Shown: positions 12,801 to 24,800 of the stretch, piece by piece
How positions within the stretch are numbered: position 1 is the stretch's first letter
How the letters are laid out: each line of letters starts with the position of its first letter
Assembly: GCA_028023455.1 (NCBI GenBank)
Contig: JAQFVV010012509.1
Span: 1,736,001 to 1,800,000, forward strand
Direction: 5' to 3'
DNA: 64,000 nucleotides
Source of the DNA: Epiperipatus broadwayi
Lineage: Eukaryota > Onychophora > Udeonychophora > Euonychophora > Peripatidae
Made by a program: the position numbers and the translations under genes
The notes under the pieces: model-generated
The model's input: only the letters and a program-made list of their open reading frames with translations
Database searches by the model: none
Told to the model about the DNA's origin: nothing

Positions 12801-15800
12801 ATGAATAAGTTTGTACAATTCATTTATTAAGTTATAATTCAGACACAATAGATTAAAGCCCTGATCTCAACATGATGAGCAAAGGTTGACTTAAATAACA
12901 AGTTTTAAGCTTAAGTGGATCACTTATGCTTTTTAAACTGATGCTCATAGGTGAATAACCAGAGGTTTGTTACCATCTTTATATTACAAATGTAGTCAGC
13001 GCTATATGAAAAGACTATTTATTACAGAAAAATTCAAAATTCACTATTTATTTCTAATTGCAGATGCTTAAAAACTAGATTCTATCTCTCTCCTGCCACA
13101 TAATAAATTTTTACAATTCATTTATTAAGTTATAATTCAGGCACATAATAGGTTAATACCCTGATCCTCAGCACAGTGAGCAAAGATTAGTTTATGTAAC
13201 TTATGCTTTTTAAATTGATGCTCATGGGCAACTGCGAGTAAATATGTAAAAAGCGCACGATCAAAAGTTCTTTACCCTCTTTATATTACATACATAACCA
13301 ACACTATATAAATAGACTATTTATTACAGTAAAATTCAAAATTCACTATTTATTTCTAATCGCATGTGATTAAAAATGAGGTTCTATTTCTCTCCTGTTA
13401 TAGAATGAATAAGTTTGTGCAATTCATTTATTAAGTTATAATTCAGGCACACAATAAGTTAAAGCTCTAATCTTAGCATAGTGAGGAAAGATTGGCTTAA
13501 TTTTAAGCATGAATGGACAACTTGTGTTTTTTAAACTAATGCTCATGGGCTATTGTGAGTAAATTCATAAAAAGTGCATGACCGAAGGTTTGTTACGCTA
13601 ATTTATATTACATACAGCGCTATATAAATAGACTATTTATTATGGAAAATTCAAAATTTCATCACTTATTTCTAATTGCAAGCAGTTAAAAATGAGAATC
13701 TATTTCCAGCTACAGAAGAAATGTTTATACAATGTTCATGGGCAAGTTTGAGTAAATTTATAAAAGCACATGACCGGAGGTTTGTTACCTTATTTATATT
13801 ACATGCATAATCAATGCTATATAAATATGCTATTTATTGAAAATATAATTATATTTTCAAGTAAGTAAAAAATTTAATCTTCAAAATCTGTGCATTTAAT
13901 TATATATTCGTGTGCAGAAATGATCTTGTGCTAAATATATGCACGACAAGTGCACATAAATCTTTTCTCTATCATGAAATAATTATGATACATACATTAA
14001 AATGTGTGTGCACTAAGCAAATTTTAAAACAATCATTTAAAAATCACAGAGCACCAGGGCTCTGAACCCTAATTTAAGAACTGCTATATTAGATGCATTG
14101 TAAGTATAAAATTCTTACATACAGTATATGTTAATGTAATACTGGCTTGTCATATTATAGATTTTCAGTTGAAATTCAAATTTTATGAATATTAAAGTTC
14201 TATTCATGTGATGGTTGGTATATATGTTATCCTCTTCCATAACTGTAATCTAGGAGTATGATTACAAGTTAGTCGAAAACATGCTTAAGTATGCTGCTAT
14301 GTTGATATATTTAACCTTTTTATTTTAAAGTATAAAACAAGCTTTTCTTGGTATCCACATTGTATGCATTTATTTTTTGAATAACAGTACCAGTTCTAAT
14401 TTTAATGCTACTCTATTATGAAGATCCTGTGAGAATAAAAGCATACCGGCTTGTTATGGCCAATACCTGGGGCTTGAATCCAAACAGAGATAACCTGGTA
14501 AATTTTTTCAGACTTCAAACAGTTTAGAATTTTTCTTTCAGGAAGCCCATTATTAACCTAACTAATCATCAAAATTAATTGGCAAACAGTTATTATATAT
14601 TATTAAGTAGAAAGTATAACAAAGATGAAAACCATTAAAACTTTCACTGATGACATTTGACAAGCATGATGTTTTCTTTTGAAGAACTGTTGCATTACTG
14701 TAAGCTATCTAAATATTGCTTTTATTTTTTTACTTATACTGCATATATATAAATTGTAAAATCTATAATGTTTTTCATTTACAAGTAATTGTAAATTATA
14801 AAGTCAAACCACTCTATTTCTTGTTTCTTACAATTCCAGTGAATATTTTGGCCAAACCCTGTAGTACGTCAGGCCATCTTCAGAAGTAATTATTATTTAG
14901 TCTAATTTATCAAGCCCCATATAAAATAAACCATATTATTTTGCCATCAATTTAGTAAAATAATTAGATTTATTTTACATGGTTTTGATAATAAATAGTA
15001 ATTACCTCTGAAGGTGGTCACTGAGGTTTGGCCAAAATATTCATGAAGTTGAGGAATAAATATTTCTATTCAAAATCAACAAGAATACAATAGTTAATCT
15101 TTCACAATTATACCAAAATAACTTTTCAGTTTTATGTATATTATGTTTATTAGATCCAAATGAATATGTTAACCTACTGTTTAAATTCTTTCATAAGAGT
15201 CCTATGAATTTTGTTGCAAAAATCTTCTATAGAACATTTTTCTCTAGGCAGGACAACAGGAGAATCGTAATCTGGTAGCTGACCTTTGGGTTTTGTATAT
15301 CTAAAATTAAAAACAAAACAAGACATATATATAATTATGGTTACACATATTACAAAAAACACAAATAAATAAAACAACTGAAATATCTTACATCCGGATG
15401 AGTTTTAAATAGTCCCACATTTTTTCTAAAATATCATCAAAATTCCATTTATGGTGTGCTGAGATTGGGACACAATGAGGAATTTTATATATAATATCCA
15501 ATTCCTAAAAATAAAAGTCTCGTTAAGCATTGTATACAACTTATGTAAATCTGTAAATACTTTAATATTTTAATATAGAAATATGTCTCTTTATAGACAA
15601 TTATATAATAATTTATAGCTGATCAGTGTTTGCAGTTATGGGTTCACATCCAAATTAGATAAAACTTGATAATTTTGGCAAGTTTGAATTAGGTTTAAGA
15701 TTTTTTCTTCAGGCATATTAAATCTTGGCAATCTAGCTAATCATCAAATAATGATCAATACATGAATATCTAATTATTCTTAATTAAAGGGGACAAGAAT

Positions 15801-18800
15801 GGAAAACAGCTTCGTATGCCAATCACACAGTAACTGATAAGCCTGGTGAGAAATATATTTCATTTGTTGTTCGTCTAGGACAGGAGTGAGAAACCTTTGG
15901 TTGGTAGGGCAAGTACAGCCCTCGATCGCTCACAAAGTGGCCCCCAGACTAGACCTGTACAAAACTTCTATTTAAATATGCAAGTAGTGCAGTTCAAACA
16001 TATATGCAAATATTGAATTAAGTAAAACAATTATAAATAATTTCCTTCTTTTCTGAGCTAATGTAATACATGACTGTTAATTAAAATATCCACAAAAAAG
16101 GAAGTTTTTAAAAATATTCAACTTTATTATTGCGTAGCATGCTTTCAATATAACATGTACATGAACATGATAAGCATGTTATATTGAAAGCATGCTATGC
16201 AGTAATAAAGCTGAATATTTTTAAAAACTAGCTTTTTGTGGATATTTTCATTAGCAATCATGTGTTAAGTAAAATTAAATATTTATTTTCTGTACAACTT
16301 TTTTTCTTTCCGATCTTTATAACAATTCTATTTCAATCTATCCGAGGTGCAATATTCTAACAAATTATTTATATTATGTGGTCTATCTTACCACAGACTT
16401 AATCTATGATATTGAGAGCATTTTGTTCATTTTTATAGCAAAAATAAAATTCAAATTTTTACTTTATATAATCATTATTTTGCATTTGTTTTTTATTAGG
16501 CTGGCCACAGGAGTAAGACAAGAAAAATTGACACAGAAAATTGTGCATTTGCAAAAAAAGAAAAAAGAACCAATGCATATCTTTTTTTATAGAAAGAAAT
16601 AGTAAATCAATCTGTATAATGTCTGCTGCTGTGTCCCGGTTTTCGCCTACGGATCAGCAATGATACATTTAGTTTATTTCACCCACTACAAATTTTCTGA
16701 GATTTACTTTGAAATTCTTCTTTTTTAATATGTTTTTTCTAATTACATTATTGAATATAATAGTTTAATATACAATAAATAGGTTAATATACATAAATAG
16801 CTAACACACATATATATATAATATGGAGAACTAACTACAACAGTTGGGGATCTTAATATCCTAATGCTCCCCGCGTACCAAAGTTAAAAGTTTATAAATA
16901 AGTTCACTCTACCTGCGACAGGCATAAATTACTTAATCACGAAGAGCCCAGTTGGGCGTTATAAAATAATAAAAGATCAGTACGATCTGTTAACAGTCCT
17001 AGTCGGCTGGATTACCTACAGGTGCCGAGTACCTGGGATATTGTATCCTTGAACATGCACATGCCAGCACTGTAGCAGGAAAAAGACTTCGAGAGTCTTT
17101 TGTTTTTATACCTGTCGCGTGTCAGTTTCATTTGATTTCTTTATATTTCTGGAGTAGTTGGTGACCCATATCTGTCAGATGTTAGATCAAGGTTCCACTG
17201 ATTTATTACATGCTATACTAGTTACGAAATTATCTTGACAATCTGCAATCATTGTCAATTGTTATTATTCTATATATATAACATCTGCAAAGTTTTATCA
17301 AACATTCTGATTATAACAAAATTATTGGGGAAGAAAGAAATATTAAAATAGAAAACTTGAAAAGGAACTTCATCAAACAGCTGACATGTTTTATAAAAAA
17401 TACAAACAAGTCAGAAAATTATGTGACAGCAAGCTTTATATATATATATTGTAACATTTTTCATGTTTTAATAGACCTTCTATTACACACTAGAATGTGT
17501 GAGTTAATCAAGCTATGGAGAAGAAAAATGTCTTGTTCCTATTTCCAAAAACATAGCTCCTGATTAACTGCCCTATGAATTATTAAGACTTAAGCTGCCA
17601 GCGGAATCAGTTTTTTATTTATTTTAACAAGGGCACCAGAATTCTACAAGAATATATAAAAGAAGAAAATATGAAACCATTTTCTCAAAGTGAGTTTATA
17701 GAAGACTACATCTTAGTTGCTGTAGAATTAACCTATCTAGAACATAAAAAAAAAAATTAAAAATATATGTCACAAAAATAGGTTCAATGTAAATCTGAAA
17801 AATTGTAATTAAATGTGGAACCGTCATTCATAATAATGAAGTTACTCTATTTTTAATTCACAAAAAAATTTTGGTTCTCATTTAATGTAAAAGAGGAAAG
17901 TTGAAATTGGCCTACCGATTGATAAAATTACCAAACATGAATGACTATAAGTAAATTAATTAAATTTTTGATCCAATATAAGTCGATAATTTTAGGTGGC
18001 CTACAAATGAGATTATAAATATCCAAATGGTCCTCGGTAGAAAAAAGGTTCCCTTCCCTTGCTCAAGGAGAAAGACGCCTTTGCTCTTCAGTAATTATTT
18101 AAAGGCTATTTTAAGTTTTATATATTTATGCATTATTAATTTTTCCCTTTGTATGTATTGGTAATTCAAATTTGCAGACTTATTTGTCTGCATATGTAAA
18201 TAAACATACATTCAGGTAAAAATATTTATATATATTAGATAACAATATACATTCTACAAAAATATTATAAATTAGTAAATAAACATATGACTCTTGCTTA
18301 AACATAATAATTGCAAGAGAGAGATATTGTATGATAGCAGGAAAAAGATTACAAGGTAATAGGAAACTATAAATCGAGTAAAAATTTCTCAACTCTTTTG
18401 ACGTTAATTTGTTATTACTTAGTATATCATTAATAATTAGTTATATGATAAACCTAAATGATCCTATTGCTAATTTAATTAAATGATCTTGCTTTTTGAT
18501 TTTCTTAACAACTATTGAGAATTACATAATCATTTTTACTTCACTATAAAAATAAAGAGATAATCAAATTGCTTTATTGTTTCGGAGTTTATAAAAAGTT
18601 TGAGTGATAGAAGTAATAGAAGTGGAATTCATAAGATGACCTTATACTCCTCATCCTCACATCCTACCACTGCACTAAATCTTACAGGGCATTATCTATA
18701 AGAAAATTAAACATTGATAAATAAGTATTTTTTTCCACAATATTAGAAAGTCTCTCCGATTTAAAAAAATGAATAAACTTAATTTAATGTTTTCATTGTA

Positions 18801-21800
18801 TATTTGGTTTTTCCTTATATTGTTATCAAACTTCTAGTAGTCTAATAAACAATATTTTTAAATCTGATTACCATTTCTTCTAATTTTATGTCCAATTGTA
18901 ATGTATCTGCCCTGATTGCTGCATATTGATTCTTCAATTACAGCACACAAATATTAATTCATGACTAGTTAGAGTTTAATTCCTCAAATAGTTTGATGCT
19001 AACTAGTTTATAGTTTATACAAAGTTCTCAACTGTTCTAAGTTAAGAGTGTGATGAGAGATTGGTGTATACAAGTTAAAACAGTTCTGATTCCCGCCGAG
19101 CTGTATTAGAAAAGTACACTATGTACACACAATAATGAATACTCGCACTATAATCTTGAACGTAGTTTCTACATCTTAATTCTCTTTTCTCAATGTAGGG
19201 TAATTCACAATTTCCATGCTGTTCCCTTGCAATGGATGCTCTGCTAGAATTCACTGAATATACTCTGTATTCACTCTCTTGGTCCTTTTAAAAGGGCCCT
19301 CTTTTAACAGTTTGCTTTCTGTAGTACTCTTATAAATTAAGGTAGGATTTAATTACATTGGATTTTGCTAATTAAATTCCTTCGTTATCTGTTTAGTTTG
19401 GTACAATTGATTGCATTTTAAGTCGAATCAGACAATGACTAATTAACGTCTATGATTAAAATATCAGTAGCAAAATTTAAATGTCTTTTAAAAGTGATAT
19501 TTTAGAATAAGACACTTTTGTATGTACATTTAATTTTAAAATGCACATTTTACACCAATATATTTCTACTTCAATAATTTTTTAAATGGCAATTCAACTT
19601 CATATTCATTTTTTCTTCCATTATATCTCTCAATATAATTCTTTTCGTATTCTTTTTATAAAGTGGCTTCCTATCGTGCATTTAAAATGAACATGAAATA
19701 TGACTTCATATTAAATAAAGTCCTGTGTACTTTAATGCAATAGTAGAATGGTGGACTCAAAAGCTCATAATAGTAAATCAGTTCTGTTACGTCCAGTACT
19801 CAAAATCATATCTCTTGAGTGTTAAACCATATGATTATTTTTACATATTAAATAAATACATTGATTTAATATATATTTTTTTTTAAGTGACAAAGCATAT
19901 TTATCTAAATACATTAATGGTAAATAATTGTAATTATCCGCTTTTCCTATTTTATTTCTATATAAAATAAACTTGTTAGACATAGCCATTACCATATTTT
20001 TCTGCTTGTTTCATTCAATTCACATAATTTTGACTATAGATATTGAAACGGAAACCTCCAATCCCTTTCCGTTTCACCATCAACCTAATGACCTACTCGT
20101 CTGAACTAGTTTCGAACCTATCTTAAATGTAGAAATGTCATATGTAAAAATGTAATATATAAGTCGAGCGGGAAAACTTTGCTACAATGGCCGTTTGAAT
20201 GGCATCATCCATTTACTTACGAAAACACGCTATAATTAGACAGGTTAGATAAAATTATAGCGGAGAAATACTCATAAATTATTATAAAATGTTTTATAAA
20301 TTTTCAGTCAATTTTTAATTATATTCGCTATAATATTCGTATGTGGATGGATAATTTAAACCTTGGAATAGCGGCAAAATGATTTATATATATATTTAAG
20401 TTAAAATAAAAAAGATATACTATAATGTAAAATGTTTTCTTTAAAATATATTTAACGGCTTTCTGATTTAATGTTTTACATATATAATTGAAACTAAAGT
20501 ATTTTCTTTAAATTTGCTTTTTTTTAAACAAATAATTTGGTAAAAACAAATATGTTAAAAGTTATTTATTTCAGTAAAATAAATATCCGTTTATAATTAA
20601 AAATGAGAATTTTGTGTAAACAAGAAATCAATTAGTGACACACCCGGGTAAAAAGTAAAATCTAGTTTACTGATTGATTTTTGTTCGCAACAAAAGACTT
20701 TATCATTAAATCAGAATACCGTTCCTTCTGCTAAGCTTTAACATTCTTTAACACTTAAAAAGGAATTTAATTAATGAAACTGAATCAAATTATATAATTT
20801 ATATATTTAATAATTTTAAGTAATTAAATGTAACACCTCGGAGACGTTATCTGTTGTAGAAATTGGATTATATTATTTTATTTAATTAAAAGTCAATTGG
20901 TCCCGAGGCAAACGAAATTCCAAAAAGGTGTTAAAGCTTAGTCGGAATATATAAATAGGCCTTATTTTAAGCGGGAAGATATACTCCATCTTGCTTTTGA
21001 AGAGCTATTACTATCCAAGTCAAAATTGTTTAATTTTACCATGTCTGGCTAAAGTCAGGCAAGAATTGCTGCAATTCCCGTGATGGAACGCCGAGTTCAA
21101 TCCATCAAATGCCGAAGCAACACCCATACCAAATAAAAGATGTCATAAGCCGCTAAAAGAACTTGCCTTCGTTCCAACACCATTTTAAATCGTCTCGCAA
21201 CTGAATAAGAACATGCGATAAGCCGCCAAAGAACTCACCTTCGTTCCAGCTCGAATATCTCCAGTTCAGCTATAGGAGAACTGTTTTAATATTATTTAAA
21301 ATCGCAGAGCTCTGTGTGAATTTCAACAACAATCATTATTTCTTCAAAATCAGGTTAGCTAACCATATTATTGTAATTTCTTTCTAAATTATTTTTCAAA
21401 TAATATTGTAAATTCTCTATAAATGAAATATTTTTGCTAAATTTCTTTGTTAATTAATATTTTGCTATATAATTTAATCACTGCAGTTATATTTTGCTTT
21501 TCTTTTGCTTATTTTTAATTGTTGTTAATTATGCCTATGTTTCGAAACAGCGTGCACTTAATTACCAATATGTTTTTTTTAAAAAGATGTCATTTAAAAT
21601 CTCCGTATTATTATTTATATAGCGTCATTTCGTGCGCTGTTTCGAAACCCAAATTCATATTTTTGTCATTTAGTAAATTAATTAATATAAATATAAAATG
21701 TGGCTTTTCAACCTTTATTTATTATGTTACTAAAGATTAAACTAGCCTGGAGTGCAATCATAAGTATATTTTTTTAGTTAAGTATTCGTAAGTCCCCTAT

Positions 21801-24800
21801 TAAATATACTTTTCCCCCTTTTAAAAGTTTAGTAGTTATAGATAACTAAAGAGATTGAACGGGATAAAGTAAAGTTTGTATCTATATATATTCCTGTCAG
21901 TAGCATATCGTATTTCTCATGCTACAGAAGAGTTGGCTCTTTTGATCAAGCTGATGATCTAGTGTTCATTTAATATATGATCTTTAATTTATAATATCCT
22001 TCGGCTTGGCGGATGTGGGATTTATTAATATTTTCTCATTGTGCTGTTCTTTTTGATATATATATAAGATGGAGCCACGGTAAGTCCAGCCCATCTTCTC
22101 TTATGGGTAGTGCAGTAGCGAAGTCTGAGCTACGGGCCAGATTAGCATGTAAGTCCCCCGCCTCTGAACCAAATAAAGGTTCCCCATTAGCAGCATGACG
22201 ACCGGTTATTGGGTAAACCGTTGTTTATCACAAAAACCCTAAAACTATTCTTCCATCCGCAGAGCCACTTTATTATTATATTTTACTTGTGCCTAGCGTA
22301 TTAGTAAAATCGTTATAGCCAACTCTTTCCTCCCTAATATGCAATCTTCGGCATTGAACCGAAGCATTCTTGAAAACCCGTTCGATCATAAGCTATCTGG
22401 GATGCTTTATAAGCCCATAGTTAATATATAAATTGATTATAGTCAGATGTATTAAGTTTTACTCCAGACTTGGTTTGATTTTACGTAAAAGAGCCACTCG
22501 AACTGATTATAAAAGGACATAACAAATAAGTCAATGTAGTGATTAGTTGTATAGCGGGATATTTGGCTCCATTAAATCATAGCCACAAACCTATTTGCCA
22601 ACATCAATTATTGTTCAAATAGTCTAGAGAATGTTACTTTATAAATGAAATGCCTGTGTGCATTTGCCAACAACAATTGTCAATAAATATATTTTAATTC
22701 ATCATATATCAGTTTCTGTCTCATTATTAAATCAATCCAATTCACTAATTGCCCATAAGTATTCATTAGTAAAGCCCCTATTATTTAAATATGTTAGATT
22801 TTATCTGTGGAATGTCTAGTATTTACGTTGTTTATATATATGTTTAAGTCCATGAGTCTTATTGTTTTCTCCGATTGCTAGTGGGCCGGATGAAGAATTA
22901 AATCTCGTGTGCTACCATTGTTATGTTATCCATTGGGCGTTAGATCTGGTGCTTGGAGAGTGAGTTCGAATCCAGGCTGGTCCCTGACCTAAATCTCGGG
23001 CTTGACTGGGTTTGAAGTACATTTTGTGAGTTCCAGCTCATGTTAGATGGATAAGCATGTTTTGACTGGCACATATTTGGACGCCCAAATCGTGGGGCTT
23101 GTAACTCATTTCCACCCCTGAAGAGATTATGGAGTATATATATAATTCTTTTGGTCAAAATTAATGATTTTGAGTCAAATTTTTTTTGAATAATGTATAT
23201 ATGTAAGATTTTTTTTCCGCGTTTGGACGACCAAGTGAGGCTTCGATGTAAACACCTACATACTCTGAGTTATGGACTTTTGTGTGTATATAGCAAAAAA
23301 ATTTATTAAATTTATTTTGTGTCTTTCCTGTTCACTAGTGACTGGCGCCCGAGGATGATTGATCAAGTTATAAGTCATCCTCATAAATTTGTCATTAGGG
23401 AGCAGAGAAAAGAAATTTAGATTAAAAGAAAAGGGGGGTCTCATTGTTTTATCAAAGTATTTTTATGAATTGGAGTGATTTAGAGTGAGCCAGAAATATA
23501 TATATAAATATGGTCAAATTAACCAAAAGTTAAAAGGTTTGAAATTGGTGCAGACGGGTCAAACGGAATTAGGTCATAAAACTATTTAAGTATATATGTG
23601 TATATATAAAAAAAAAAAACAGCTGGAAGAAGAGACCGGGGGTGAGTTGAGTTTTTATTGAGTCATTTTTAATATTAAAATATGTGTTATACTTTAGATA
23701 TATAGACGGAAAAAAAAAGGGATTTTTTTTTTAAAATTTTTGTATACGTTAATAAAGCTAAAAAAAAAAGAAAAGAAAAGAAGGGATTTTTTTTTTTAAA
23801 TAAAAAGTTTCATATGTTTTATAAAATAAAAAGTAGGGAGACGAAAAAATTTTTTTTTAAATTCATTATATGTTGGACGGGCATCGAGATGAAGGTGTAG
23901 GCTTATAGATATGTTAGTGAGTTAGGCATAGAGTTGGGATGGAAGTGAACGAGTCGTTCTTGAAGGGGGAGAGCAGCAAACAGCCGTATTAAAAGTATAA
24001 AAGTTTTAAAAATCAAATATTTAGTAGGCGTAATAATAATAACTTTGAAAGGAATATATAGTATACAGAATGAACAAAGAAACAGAAGCAATGAGCAGTG
24101 GGGAAGAGATAGAAGTAGGAATGGAGATGAAAGGTGGAGGTATCATGTTGAGATCAGGAAGAGAGATTAATGAGTACAACAGCAGTACGGAAGAAATAGA
24201 AAGGGAAGATGGTATGAGCCAGGATAGAGATGAGGGTGCACAGAAAACTATAGCTATGCCAGAGAATTTAGTTACAGAAATATCGGAACAGATACCGATA
24301 AAGGAGATTAAACAGGAAGGCTGGGACTTGAATTGGTTGCTGAGACAGCTTAGACAGGATGCAGAGAAAATGGATCAGAAAATGGAGGAAAGAGATCAGA
24401 AAATGTCACAAAGATTTGAAAACCTTAGCAGAGATATTAGACAAAAGATGGCAGACAGAGATAAAAGGCTGGAAGAAATGTTGTGCCAAGGTCTACAGGA
24501 ATTGTCAACCAGCTGCCAGCAGAAATCTGAAGAAATGAGGGGAGGATTTAAAGAAATGTTACATAAAAACCAAGAAGAAAATAGAAAGGAATTTGTTGTG
24601 ATTAAAGAAGAAGTGAAGGCTTTAGTTGAACAAGTAGAATGTCAAGAAAAGGGTTTGAAAGAAAGGGTCTTTAAAGTAGGGGCAGAATTTAACAGTAAAG
24701 TGCAAGAGTATGAAGAAGCCCAAAGGGAGATCAGAGAGGAAATATCTGAAATAAAAGAAAACCTGCTACAAAGAAGTCAAGTAACTGACCAAGAAGGAAA

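Larger units (their letters stand above)
20044..23073 (+). repeat. 5' LTR (3,030 bp)
   Basis: TG..CA ends. A TATA box TATATAAATA lies at 20948-20957, placing U3 at about 0.9 kb and the probable transcription start near 20980. AATAAA-type signals, for example CAATAAATA near 22681, would give an unusually long R region if used. A near-consensus splice donor, CACG/GTAAGT, lies at 22080. A tRNA-like box B, GAGTTCGAATCC or close, is near 22970. A 61-codon frame (22013-22198) is kept open in both LTRs. Confidence 0.9.

Noticed and set aside
12770-13850. Hammerhead motif in the 302-bp array
   Set aside because: CTGATGC occurs but without a stem II and GAAA at the right distance.
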